Of a stretch of 64,000 nt of DNA, positions 12,476-26,600 are shown piece after piece; position 1 is the first letter of the stretch, and the number at the start of each line of letters is the position of its first letter. This stretch comes from Syngnathus acus. Its lineage: Eukaryota; Chordata; Actinopteri; Syngnathiformes; Syngnathidae. Location: NCBI RefSeq assembly GCF_901709675.1, contig NC_051100.1:9830786-9894785 (forward strand), read 5' to 3'. The translations under genes were made by a program, and so were the position numbers. The notes beneath the pieces are model-generated. The model made no database searches, had not been told where the DNA came from, and saw nothing but the letters and a program-made list of their open reading frames with translations.

Positions 12476-14658
12476 TCAGCCTGCGGCATAGCTGCTTAAG
12501 AAAGAGTAGAACATGGGCAGCTTCATGCGCTGCTGGTCCCGCCGACACCAGGCCATGACGGTGCCCTCGCTGTTGGCCGTGTACAGGTGGTGGCCGTCGC
12601 ACGAGTATGTCAGGCTGAGGCACACAGACATAAGATGCTTGTCACGGCAAATGTACAGGAAGATTTCCAAGAAGCGCACGGCGGTAACACGATACCTGAT
12701 GATGGGCTTGCATGACTTGGGAAAGGTGATCTCTCTCACTGGTTTCAAGTCCCACGTGCTCCAAAGTCTAAAGGGACATGAGGAAACAACAAACAAGATA
12801 CTTTGTAAACCAGTTTATTGCTTTGTATTCTCTTTTAGTAGGTTTTTACATGTACAGTAAATATTACAATAATGGGCTATTTTTATGTATTAATATGATT
12901 AACATAATTTCAATGAGAACATTTTATATGATATACAAATAAACTGACTTATAATACATATGTTTAACTCTTTTGTCGTATGCTTTCTGAAGAAATAGAA
13001 ATAACATAGAAATAATCTAAAAAAAAAAAAAAAAAAACTGACCTGACAACGCCATTTTCCAGCCCGCCAGCAATGACGTTGACCGATACGCCCTCCGGCT
13101 GATTGGAGAACGCTACGGAGCAAATGATCTCTCGGCAGTGCACGTGACCGATGAGATCTCCGTTAACAGTCCACAGACGCAGATCACTGCCACCGCCGAC
13201 TGAACACATCAAATAGGCAAAATGACAATCTAACACATAGAATGGTCTCTCAGAGAATGACAGTCGCTGCTGGTCTCAGACTGAGTACACATCTCACCTG
13301 AGTCACAAACTGTTGCAATGTCACCTGTGGTCTCACTGGCAGAAACTGCCGTTACTGGGCTTTTGTGGCCAGTAAGGCTTTGCACATAACAGAGCCTGGA
13401 ACAGAACCCGTCAAAACATGATCTTATTCATCACACACATACAAACAAGCAAGGAGGCGTGTAGGGGCCTCAATGGGCACCATGCTGACCTGTTGAGATC
13501 CCAGAGGATGCAGGTACCATCTGTACTGACGCTGATGAGGATGCTGTAAGGTTTGCAGACAAAAAGTCCAGTAACCAGCCCCGTGTGTCCGTACAGGTGA
13601 ACCTGAGACTCCACCTCCATCTCCGACTGCAAAGCAACAGACATACGTTAGAGAAAAGCAACGCTCACATTGGTCCTACTTTTTTTTTTACAAAATGTTT
13701 TTGAATTATTTTAGGGGGGAAATGAATGCAACCAATATTAAAGAATGTTAATGCTCTGTGGGCTGGATTAATAGAACGGAGCAGGTCGTATGTGTCCCCT
13801 GGGCCACACTTTGCCCACCGATGGTTTGAAGGGTCTTAAAAGGACAAATCAGAGAGAGGGGGAAACAAGAATCCCCGTTTGAACCCTTTAATCCCACTCG
13901 TGGACTCTGGAAATATGTTTTAAGGGCAACTGTGATGTGCCTAATGAGGCTGAGCGTATGAGCTCTGCACGGCTCTGAAAAGAAGAGAAAGATGAGGAGG
14001 AGGGGCGCCTGCGATATTGTAATGTGGAGGCGGAGGGCTTAGAGGGGGACGTCGCCATGGATACCCACCGTGGCGCAAGTGAAGCGGTTGCTGTAGGCGG
14101 TGATGACTCCACACTTGCTTCCCGTAAATAGCTGGCAGCCATCGGGCACCCAAGCACAGCTGGTCACCTGGAGGAGACGCGCGGGTCGTGAGATGGAGGA
14201 AATGTGGCACCTGATTGGACAGTGGCCAAGGCACAATTGCTAGCTAATGGTCACCTGATGCAGTGGAGAGCACTGAATGAAGTTGATGGGTGGTTCGCTC
14301 TGTTTGCTTTTCAGCCTCAGTATGTTATCTGCGTAGCCCCAACTCAAAATGGCCGACCACTGGATGTCCGTGCTGTGCATGCTGCGAACACCTGCACAGT
14401 ACACAAAGCGTTGAATCGGCCGGTTGTATGGATAAATCCTCCTGCGTGCCAGGCGCGCCTCGACCTACCCTGCTCCTTGCTGTAAATCATCAAGAGGCAG
14501 AACTTGCGTGACAAGCCGCAGATAGCCCGCGTAGGCAGGGCCAGCAGTGATCCAAACCTTTCGCCATGAGGCTGGCTGAAGCACACGACCGGATCAGGAG
14601 CGCTGGGAGACCCCACGTACTCGCCCCACTTCAGACCTTTGATCCATGGCAGTGGGCT
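12476..14658 (-). CDS. lyst: lyst exons 45-52, WD40 repeats and C-terminus (residues ~3473-3814)
   Basis: Exon 45: 14469-14658; 46: 14255-14391; 47: 14069-14167; 48: 13490-13626; 49: 13298-13395; 50: 13043-13199; 51: 12696-12767; 52: 12476-12614 with stop. WD-type repeats: [113 protein letters not shown] and [20 protein letters not shown]. All phases fit. The donor of exon 47 is used at ACG|GTGGGT; a second GT 4 bases later would break frame. Confidence 0.96.
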
Positions 14659-17600
14659 CTGTGGGACAGAAAGAGTGCATTGCTGGAGAAAACGTGCATT
14701 CATCCATCCATCTGTTTCCTGTAACGCTTATGCTGAAGCCCAACACAACTGACTTTGTCTGAAAGAAAGGCGGCACCAGTGGACACCAGGAGCGCATGCA
14801 AAATCCTCAACTTCATCAAATCAATCCTTCTTACCGGACAGACAATCTCCTTGGCCTGCTCTCTGGTTTCTCTAAAGGCGAGCTGAACCAGGAGACCCAT
14901 GGCGGCGGGCAGCTCGCCCTCCATCATGAGCTTGGGTCCGGCCCTGCTGATGTGGGAGGCGTTGAAAAGCTGCCTAGGAGTCTGTCCGTATGTCTTGATC
15001 ATGGTTTCCAGCGCTCTTCTTTGTACCGGGTCTTCTACCGCCGAAACATCCATACCGAAATAGGTCTGTGGAAGTTAACAGAAATCTAAGCACCAGTCCT
15101 TCAATTTCGGATTCAATGTGATGAGGCATTCTTACAGCTGGGTGGAAAACGTTGATAGCCTGGACGGCAGCTTTTCCTTTCTGCTTGAGTCCAAACACCA
15201 GATCGATCCACTGACACAGCGTCTGAGAAACCTGATCCGACTCCAGCGCCTGACGGTGAATCAGGATGAAGAGACGTGGGTCGTTCCGGGCCCAGGGAGG
15301 CAAATTCACATGGTTTACCCTCTCGCTGTTCTGACGAACCCCAAAATCAAAACCTGTTGAGGAAACCGGCAAAGATGTTGAAGAGAGAAGATTGTCAGCT
15401 TTTAAAAGTGAGCGTAAACATACTGACCCTCTCTGTTGACCAGGAATTCTGGGAGATAGAAGAACTCCGGGATAAGCTCCTTCACATCCGTCATGGACTC
15501 GTAGGACGAGAGCCGCCACGTGGTGTTCATGGAGTGAAACGTCCGGTCCGGGATATCAAAGCTCTGATCTGATTAGGACCAAAGACAATGTAATTACAAA
15601 CTCGATTCAGTGATTGGACCGGCGCCTTTTCATGACCTTCGACACCAGCGCTTGCTGAATACATTTGCAGTCAAATAAAGACGTCTCTGATGATCACAAG
15701 AGAGATCGGATGAATAAAAAAGGTAATTAGGCGAGAACGGAAAAGATGAGACGAAGGACGCGTATAAAAGACAAAATAACCTTTCGTGGCTGTGGTAGCA
15801 CAGTTGCAATCACTAAAAGCACCACTGGCGAGATTCCAGAGACAAGCTGCCATTAAAGAACCACCAACACTTACGGAGCTAGTTTAAACTACACACGCTG
15901 TTGCGTAGATGCAAATCCTTGGTGATGAGGCTAAAAGCAGTGACTCACCTTGGTAGGCTAGGAACATCTTGGTAAAAGGAGGCATTCGGACCAAGAAGTG
16001 CAGCACGGTGCCGCTGTTGGAGTAGTGAGAGCCGTAGTGGTAAGGCTGAACGGGAGGCATGGGGTCGTCCTCCCGGATGCCTTTCCTGTACTCCTCTTCC
16101 AAATACTACACAAGGCAAACACACAGTGTTTTTATTTTAAGCCACATGCACAAAAAAAAAAAACATGAACACAGGGGTAGGTCTTACTCTGAAATTGTCC
16201 ACATAGCGATCTTCTTTCTCTTTGGACTGGACGGCGATCGGCTTGCTCAAATTCCTGAATGGCAGAGACACAGTAGTAGGTCAGTCTTACTCACAGAAAT
16301 GAGTTTAATTTATTTGTTTAATGGCCATGTGGCAGTTAGAAATGACAGACTAGAAAGTGATAAAAGACTAAGTCATGTCATCAATTCTTCATCTACTAAA
16401 TCTAGAGCATTGGATGGCTGTATTGAAAACGGTTGTGAATAATTTAAGTCTTAAAATTACACGCCAGCTTTGATTTGCAAGTTTCATTTGCACATTTATT
16501 ATTAATTTTAAGTTCTTGCTTTCATGTCTTATTTTTCACCTATTCTAAAGGTGCTGAGAAATGTTGGTCAACACCACCAAGAGAAGCAATTTCCTTTGCA
16601 GGAGCACTGCCTGCACTGAATTCTAAACAACAATCAAAGCAGCAGAAGCTCAGGAGAGGTTTCTAAATCTTCTGTGACTACACATAGGGAATTGTAAACC
16701 AAACAAAAACAAAGGCTACCATTTTGCAAATATGTATTCATTTATTCACAAAGTTTAATCTCAGAACTTTGAGTTCATCATATCTTCTTTTATAACACAT
16801 TTTAGATGTCTTGTGTTCAAACAACTATTTTAGTTTTATCTTTTTGTAAGTTAAGTTTTTCATGCACACATACACACACAACATTTAATATCTCCTGGAA
16901 ATAAAAATGACATGTTTCTTTGGAATATTAAACTGCCGTGTTTGGTAACATTAAATCGGACAAGCCTAAAAAAAAAAAATCAAGTCTATGGGGTGACAAA
17001 ATGTCTTAGTTTAAACGTGTTAACAATAATTAGCAATAGTTCACAATAACAATACTTTGAATTCTCCCAACAATAATGGGGTTGTTTTTCATTTTTGACA
17101 ATTAAATTGCAAAGTGCTGTTTTATAATTTCTTTTACATGAAGAGCGGACATTTTATTGGAGCTACACAGTATATTCGTGTAGAAATTGCAAGAGTGGTA
17201 CATACTGTTAATCAAAGAAAAAAAAACATGAGCAAAGCAAGCAAAATATTACACTGACCTGTAGATGTTGGGGTCCTGCAGATCTAGCGTCTCACTGGTA
17301 TAGTCTCGCAGGATGAAAGGGAACACCGGGTACTGCATGAGGTCGTTGAAGGAGCGGCCGGCGTGCTTGTTGAGATGTGTGAGGTACTCAAAGTTGGAGA
17401 TCTGCCCCGAGCCCCACAGCTGCGTGAGTGCCGTGATATTGCCGTGCTCCAGCAAGTTGGGCAAATCGGACGTCAGGATGTTGTGGTACACGTCGTCACG
17501 GAACTTTGGAGAGGAAAAATCCAAAGAGAAAAGTGACATCGTGCATAATTAATGTTTGGCATACTGCTACTCTATTGGGTGTGGACTTTGCTGACTTTGG

Positions 17601-20600
17601 GTGAGAAACAGGCATCATACAAACAACAATTTATGGAAAATGTATTCTTCACTTCAACTCACTTGCATCTTTGCGAGCTCTGACAAAGCCATGGTAACTT
17701 GAGAGAACCCACACAAGTAAATCCAGCGTCTCAAAACTCTCAAGCAGACGTGCTAAGCACCAGTCCACTACGCTGCCCACTAATAAAATATTTAGTTCCT
17801 TTAGGACCACAATCTTGATGTGGATGCAAGGCCAATTTTACCCCTGAGTGGTTTAATCACTTTCCCTATTAAAGTATCCACCAATGGAGAAAGCACTTTG
17901 CAGTGTATGTAAATAGTCAAATAATGAAGTTAGAACTTGGTCAGGCTCAGCCTTGTACTTGCCCAACTGATCTTGTGGTGGTTTTTGCCATTGTAAAGTT
18001 TTTGTACTTATATACAAACTGATGGAAAGTAAATGGTTTTCATCATATTTGTCAGGATAGTACAAGCTGTGTTGGACTGTAACAAATTGACAGCCTTTTA
18101 CCTTGTTGTTGTCAAAAGCTAAGAGCAGTGTTCGTCCGTTGGTGAGGAATATCTCCACAGCGTTGTCTCTCAGCTGCCACCATCGCTTGTGCACCTCTTT
18201 GATCTCCTCATATGTCCAAGAGAAAGACGGTGCTTCTGTCTCACCGTGAAGGCTCTGTTCAACAGTGTTGATAAAGTTACTTCCAAAATATCCTTTGAAA
18301 GTATTTCCATCTCTGAATTCATCTCCTTTACTTCTGCATTACATTCGAGTTCAACACGGACTGTCATTCTGTTATTTTTGAACTCCTAACACAAACATTG
18401 CTGACTCCATCTGGGCCGCATAGACAGCCCTCGGGGCCTTACCTGACCATCGTGAGCGTCTGCAGCATTGTCCTCGACAAAGTACATTCCAGACTTCCCT
18501 GCAAGACATCACAAGGCCGGTAAGAACGATGCAACGGGAGAATGGCAAACAATGACTAACTTCCCTCGTGTGTGAGCGGAGACCGCACGCATTCTTGAGC
18601 GCAGTTATCTCGGAACACTTTGTCTTACCTAGAAGCAGCTCTCCTGCTGTCTCTCTGGAGGGGGCCACACTCATACAGCGCCTGGTAAACCTGAGAGTAA
18701 TAAAAAGCTATTTCTTATCAACACAGTTCCGAATAAAGCAGCGATGGAATGTCTCTGAGCCAAACAGCTTGATTACACTTTTTATTGTCCTCCTCAGATC
18801 ATTCTGTTTTTGAGATCAGAGGAAGAAAAACATAGGGTACCTGATGGGTTCGCTAGTGGCTTTGTCTTTCACGGTGGAGGAGAAAGACGAGTGCGTCTTA
18901 TCCTCAAACAGGAATGACAGTGATGGCTTCACTGCGTCTATATGAGGCAAGTGGATCAGGATGAGATCCCAGACAAATGGGAGAGGAAAAAAAAACAACT
19001 TCAACACCACTTAAACGCATTTTCACCTTCTGGCTTACGTCTGTCTTTGAGCAAGTATTTGTTTGGGATGGTGAGGTAGCATCTTTGCAGTCGCCGCCGC
19101 TCACGGTTTGGCCCTTCAGTTGGGTCCAATTGCCAGGACGTAGGGTAGGATGTCTGGTCATACCAGACCGCACTGGAAAAAGGCCAAAAACAAATCATTG
19201 ACATGAATATATGAGGTACGTCCAAAAAAAATCCAGGACTGGTACTTGAAATCACAAAGTACGAGCCTATCCCAGCTAACTTAACAAATGAATAGCACAT
19301 ATCTCCCAGCTCAAAGATGTAGTTGTGTGCCCACCGGTCATGCGTAAGCTGCTGCACCAACTCTTGCCAGTGGCGGCTGGCGCTCAGGTCTGTTTTGTAG
19401 AGGCCTCTGATGTGCTGGATGACTTTCTTTCTCTCCATACCTTGCCGTAAAGACACATTCTGCGTGATGTCAGCCGCGATCTTGGAAATGTCTTTGGACT
19501 TTCCGTCGAGCCTCTGGATGAGACTGCAAAGGAAAGAAAAATACTCACACTTACATTACTAAAAGATTAGATTGTTTCAAGATTGTGATTTGCACTCACT
19601 TCTTTTGGGTGCTGGTCATTTTCTTTTCCCATGCTACCTTGCTTGTATTCTCCTCTGCTTCATACTTTAATTTTTCCTGTATGAAGTACATTATGAGTAA
19701 ACAACTCAATTTGCATTCTTGGCATTAGCCAATTAAGACAAGGCAGGCATGCATGCCTGCTGCTGCTGCTGCTGAAAGGCTTGCCTCTTTAATGGCCTTG
19801 AGTAGATCCTGCTTGTGTGGAACGTTGGGTGGGATGCAGCGGTGACCACAAAGCTTGAGCGAGGTCATGAATACGCCCACAGCATTCTGCTCATCTTTGG
19901 TCAGGTTGTCCTTATGGTCGTGCAGCATTTCATAAAGGTACAGTGACAACTTGGGTCCATGCTATGAGAGAGAGGTTAATTTGCATATGAGTCACGTGTT
20001 ATGAAAAGAGATATGTGGCATGTAGATGACTCTTGATAAAGAGCAAGCAAATCTATCAGAAGGGTGGAGATACAGTGAAACCTGCGAATAATCGACCACA
20101 ATACGCTCTGTGACAGTGCCCGACATCCAATAATTGTCTTTTTAGCCATAATCAATCAAGAAAAGTGAATCAGTGTTTCAGACTGAAACTGTAGTCATGA
20201 TTAAATAAAACATTAACTCCCGAGGTAATATTCTAAAGAAAAAAAATCACCAAACCTAAAATAAAGTACTCTCCTTTCGAAGATTCCTAGTAATACCGAA
20301 AAACAAAAGGCATAATCGAGAGCTAACAAGACATGTGTTCACAAAGCTGTAGTGTCACCTTGTGGCTTTTTTAGGTATTGCGGAAATTTAACAAAAACTT
20401 GTGATATATTCCTACAATTATCTAAAAAGCCATTGATTATAATGTGTTGAAAAGCCTGACCCTTTCCTATATCACAGTATGTTCTATTTCTGCTTTTCTC
20501 CCCCCCTGCCATCAGTTCAAATGACTAAAATCCAAACATGAATTTCTGCGATTTTAAAATAAACGGCGACCAGAAAGACACTTTCACGTACCTCTAGACC

Positions 20601-23600
20601 GGGGCTCAGGCTCTCCTTAAGGATATCCAAATGTCTTGGATCAAGAACAAATTCCAGTGCTTCTTTCCTGTCAGACAAGGGACGGGCAGGACTCAATGTG
20701 TGCACCAACAGGCGACCGATCTGGACCCGGAACGTGTCCCGACATGACCATAGGATTCTTCGCCATTGCTGATGCGGCGCTCCTCCTCGACCAGTACTGC
20801 CCTGAGAATGCAAATGCGACAATAACGTTCAATCCATTACGGCCATTTAAAAAAAAATCACAATCAGAAAAAACTTGTTTTACCAGGCTTATTTTGATTC
20901 CATCCATCATGAGTTTAAGAATGTCTTTCTGCAAACTCTTTTTGCTGGCAGGTGGCAATGTGAAAGGAGTAGGTGAGTGAGGGGCAGAGGCAGAGGCAGA
21001 GCTGCTCTCTTCGTGAGAATTGTCTCCCAGTTCTGGTGTGAAAATTTGTTGGTCTGGGGAATCTGGAATGTTGAGCAGGTCAAACAAATCCTGACTGACA
21101 TCTAAAATGAAAACAAGCAAGTGGATTAGACAAAGATAAAAAATCAGATAAAGCAATTGTCCATAGAAAAAATGTAACCATACAGACAAATCGATATTTG
21201 TAACCAATAAAATAATTGCTAGCACTTGCATCCAAAATTCAAGCACTTAACGGTCCTTGAAAATATAACACCATCATTTAAGCCTACCAATAAACACCAC
21301 GGAAGTGCATGTATAATACAAAATATAGTTTCACCGTGATAAATGAGTCTGTTGACAGCAAGGACCACGAGCCTCTGCAGCCGCTGCACAAACTCCGTCT
21401 CGCTAGCACGGATGGGGTTCTCCTGGCTCATCCTCCTCTGCATCATCTGGTTGAGTTCATCGCTGGCCACGGAGCGCATCCGCATCAGCAAAGAGTCGGT
21501 CTGGGCTAACGAGAAGCGACGCCGGCCTGCAAGAAAATGTGAGAGTGCAAGTGAGAAAGTGCAAACCTGAGACTTGTAAAAATGAATGGACACATGGCTC
21601 TATTTAGGTGCAGAGAAAAAAAAAAAAAAGAAAAAGCATGTCAAAAATCACTGCGCACAGGAAAGCGTGAAGTTTCAGTGATCAAAATACCATCTGGGCA
21701 GGAATGCTTGACACTGATTTAGTCAAGCATTCATTCATCAAAAGCATGCACACACTAACAAAGCACCAGTAGCGAATGAAGGTACCGGGCAGATTAAAAC
21801 CCCAAGTGAGTTGCAGAGAAAAGAGATTGAGCTCACTGCAACATTTGGAAACATGTCCTAAGTCTGGGACAATGTTCTCTGCTGTGGACCGGAGTCCCAG
21901 CTACCTGCATCACAGTGGAGCATGTAGGATGGAGCCCCAGTGGGGGAGGGGAGGGGGGAGTCCTGGGACAGGAAGCTGAAGGGAGAGGGCAAGGGGATCT
22001 GGCCGTAGGAGCAGTAGTGCTGCCTGGGGATGCGAGGGATAATGGAGTCTTTCAAGGCAATGGAACCTTCAAATTGGGATGAGGAGAGGATCATTCAACA
22101 AAAAAAACAGTTGATATGTGGAAAAAAGATGCAGTTGGGAGTTTGACCTAGATAATGATTAACGACAAATCAAAACAAAAACAAGAGGGGTCACTTTGCT
22201 AATGTGGCTCCAGTCTTCCGCACTCACCTGCAATGCTCTTTCGTTTCTGGTAAATGGTGTGATGAGGCGAGCTCGGCGCATTATGGGGGCTGCTCAGCTT
22301 TTGAGGTGCCTGATTGGCTGTCGTCTTTATAAACTCGATAGCCGACTGAAGGACACGAAACTGCAAAGCAACTGCCATCTCTAGAAGGGAGCAGGTGAAA
22401 AAACAAGTCAGCACTGCTATGCACAGATGAGCAACAATGATGGAATTTTAGCTCAACATATAAACAGTTCAATGCTTTTAAAAAGCTGCAGAATCCACAG
22501 ATTGATGAATAAATTAGACAACATAAAAAAAGAACGGAATCATTAAGTGGGAATAAAAACGATTACAAATGGACGAATGACCTTTCCGTTCGCTCTGTAG
22601 TTGTAGGTAATGAGCTCTGTTTTGTTGTGCAGCAGAGCGTGACGGCTCGATGCAATATGTGAATAGTACGCTGAACGCTGATAAATTCCGCATGTGCTTT
22701 GCATTTCAAGAATCCAATCCTTACCCTGTGTTCGCCGCATCTTGCTGGTCTGCATGTAACCGAGCAAGGTAATGAGGTCTTCAATGATGCGGAAGTACTG
22801 GGACCCTGAAGAGCTGCAGGAGTGGATGGTTACAGCAACTAACAGCTGCTGGATGTCGCAAACCAGGAGCTTGTAATCATTCAGGGGAATGCTGCAAGAA
22901 AAATATCAATTCCATGATAGGGTCTTGCGATTTCGATAAGATATGCAATCATGAAAAGATTCATCATTCTAGCTGGCCTACCAGGTCTCCATGCCATTGA
23001 GGGTGGAGAGGGTGTTGAAGAGCACGTAGAGCAGCCCGTGATCGAGCAGGATGTCTGCCAGCTTGGGGCAGGCGTTGAGGAGCTGCAGTAGCATGCAGAG
23101 GATGTTGTGCACTAAAGAGTTCTCGCACAGGGAGTTCTCAATAAGACCCAAGACTGGGATGATGCAACGCTTTGTGAAAGGTGAGATTGTTTCCATTTCC
23201 TCCAGATCCAGACTAGACAGTTATGGAGTAAAAATGGATTAGTTTAAACAGCAGGCCATTAGTACATTAAAGACTTGCAGATAAACATACTCTTCCTCCA
23301 GGCCCACAGGCCGTCCAAAGAGCATCTCAAGGAAGCACTCGATGAGCCCCTGGCTGCCCTGGTGGATGTACAGCTGGTTGGCCAGCAGGGAGAAACCGTG
23401 ATTCTTCAGGAATTTCTCCTTCTGCTCCTTGTTGGCTCGGCCAAAGTATGCATCCAGCAGCTAGGAAAAAGAAGTGGCATATCATGAAGAGTCTTTCATA
23501 ATCAAATCAAACACAAAGAAATCATAGGTAGGAAAACAGGGCTGACCTTCATAACTCCTCGCTGGATGAGAGGTGATGAGTGGTTGACCAGGACAGTTAG

Positions 23601-26600
23601 GGCCTCAGGCTGGATCAGTTTGTCCATAACCTCCTCAAGCATGAGGTCCGGCAACAGTAGTAGGACACCCCTCAGAAGGTCATAGAGGCCACAGCAGATG
23701 AGAAGTAAGCAGTCCTCCGTACTGCAACACAGAGTGTGTGATTCAGTGCCCTAGTTTGGATTCTTAAGCGCGAGCGTTTATGGATGAGCTACTGCTGCTC
23801 CAAGTCAAATGAAAAAAGCTTTCCACATACCGGTCATTGGAATCCATTTTGCTGTGTGCTCTCTCGCATCCGGGAGAGTAGGTGTAACTTTCCCAGTCTT
23901 CAGGTACAGAGCTTCGATCGGCTGCACTGGGCCAGCGACTGACTGCCAATGAGCCATTCGGAGCCGGAAAAGCCAATCCCAGACTGGCCAGGTTGCTGTG
24001 ACTCCTCTGGAAGGATTGGATACCTTTTAAGCTGTCAGGGCGTCGAGGCGCCTCATCACTGGCCCAGTCAAACCTGTCCTCGGACTCCACCACGCCCACA
24101 CTCCCTTCTGCCAAGCTGTCCACCTCCGTAGCCTCGTCCCGCTCCTCCTCCACGCTGATGGACGGGGTGCGTCGAGATCCTTCATTACCAATGTCCCTCG
24201 AGTCACAAATCGTCTTGGCGGATTCACAACTGCTGAGGAGCTGCTCGTCACCTCCTCCCTTCTTGAGCGTTTCGGTACTGCCCAGAGCATGCTGGGCGGT
24301 CAGCGACGCCCGCTCGATGTCGCGAGTCTCATTCACGCCACTGTGAGTGAGGCGGGGTGTCAATAAAGGGGATGAGTAAGGCGACGGTGCAAGGCTGGGT
24401 GGGCGTAAGGATTGATCATCACCCCCGTGCTCAGGCGATGGACCAAGGAGATGGCCTAAAAAATAAACAACATATTGAGTACTGTGTAACTCGCTTCTAC
24501 TTTGCAGCAACAAACGACAATAGTGTGGAGTCACTCAATTAATAGTACTGGCCCATGACACATGATATGGACAAATATTCTGACATCACTGGCTCTATTG
24601 AGCAAAGAGGTTTAGAAGCCACATATATTACATGACCAGATAAGAGAGAGAAAAAAAAAAACAGCCAATGTAGTAAGTAACGTTTTTAGTAGATAGCATT
24701 ATTAATGTTTCCAAAGAGGAAATTGAGGCCATGTGCACTTTTTTGCCTCAGATGGCCTTCACTGTCATCTGGTAGCAGGACAAAATTCTCAGCTGCGTCC
24801 TCCAAAGCTGTATCGTTCCTTTGAATAAACTTCTCAATAGGTTAATGGGAACGTGGCATTTCCTTTAAAGATACAATGAGTAACTTTTTTTAACATGCTA
24901 TGTCTCCATGCTTGTGAGCTCTAATTGTGTGAAAAGTCTCCACACAAATTTGCCAAGACAAAAGCCCGAATTGCTCAATTGTACTTATTACAAACTGCTG
25001 TACGCTATTCCAACAACCCACTGGAGCGTTTCAAAGGAGCAACTGAAACAGGCTTACCTTCGTGGGGAGTATCGGTAAAGACAATTGGGGAAAGAGACAC
25101 CACTGAGCTGCTGGCGGACTTCCCTCCACTGTTTGAGTGTCGCAGGTACATAATAGACTGCAACTTGTCATGATACAGCTTCCCATCTGACAAATGATAT
25201 TAAAAGAGCTCAATGAATACAAGTCACATATGTTTGTAGTTACATTCCCCTGCTGACTCTTCACCTATGTGCAGTGAGAAGTAGAAGCTGGATGGAGTGT
25301 GGCAAACGTAGGTGTTAGTAGGTGGGTGAACTGCCAGCAGGAAATTATAGATAAGTTTTAGCAAGTCCAGATCAGGTGGTGATCCTAGCACTTCCTGGAT
25401 TATTTTGACAAAAGACAAACAAACTTCCTGCGGGATGGCAGTCAGGTGCTCGTCCCGATGCTCCTGAAGACAAATACCAGCATAAGTTACGGTTGCTCAG
25501 ATACAATTAATGGCGCTATAATGACTATTTTTTGCTTGAAACACCTGTAACACTTGGCAAGTTAGCAAGAAACGGTCCACCACTTCAGCTTTCAGGAACT
25601 GACGGATGTTTAAGACCTGGTAAGGATGATGCACCCTGATCAGGATTTCCAAAGCAGCCAGAAGTGTCTCCCACACACCACACTAAAAAAAAAACCAGAT
25701 ACTGTTTACTAACTTGTGGCGTTGTACCTGCTGCAAACTGCAATTGAGACATTTATATTTGCGTTCACCTCTGCTTTTGCCCAGATTTTCCAGTCCAACA
25801 AGATGTCCGAGAGCAGTCTGATGTCCTGCACCACAGCAATGGACTCCGTGTCTAATCGGAACTGCCCGTCATCCGCCAGGATTAAGACAGGTCTGCTACA
25901 ACAGCCATCCAACAAAGTCTAGAGAAAACATTAAGTGGCCGTCAAATTAAACAGCACAGTGTTTCTGACTCAAATGAGAACAAATGCTTTAACCTTTAAA
26001 TGCAGACTGGGAGGGAAAAAACATCTTGACAGTTAAATAAAGAGCCCTTAATGCACATAATCAGTGTATAATCTGGAAATCGAATGCTTACTTTCAGCAT
26101 ATGATATCCAACGATACATTTGGACTTGATGAGAACTTGGTGTATCATAGAGTAGCCATGATAATAGTCCATTTCATGGATGCGATGCTGGTTGAATTGG
26201 GTCAGAGACAAGAGTATCTGCAAGGCCAAAGCCTGGGTCATCTCACAGTCACTCAACTCCACCGTCTAAGGAACAAAATTCAATCTGTGGTTAGAATTCG
26301 TCTTCACCCGGCACAGGAGAAAAGATGCACGCATGTTGGCTCACAAATACATGTTAGGATAAGTATCCAGTCTGACTAACACATTTCACAGTATAAAGGT
26401 TTGGTGTTCAAACATGGCTTCTCTAGTGCATTTATCTTTAAATTAGCAGTTGCATTGTAGATACTGCAACATGAAAGATGCATGCGTGTTCAAAGTTCTG
26501 ACTGGTGCTGTAATATTTTTTTTTGTAGTAATTTCATGTGTGGCTTCTCTGACCTGTGCAAAGAGGAAGACAATATTTCCTGTCCCTCCGATCTTATGCA

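Noticed and set aside
20070-20310. Possible pogo/Tigger-like terminal repeat (CAGTGAAACCTGCG...) in a lyst intron
   Set aside because: Only one end is visible; no matching inverted end or TA duplication could be found.
21776-21979. Plus-strand and other overlapping frames across lyst and nid1 exons
   Set aside because: They are antisense or out-of-frame shadows of exons whose minus-strand reading is conserved.
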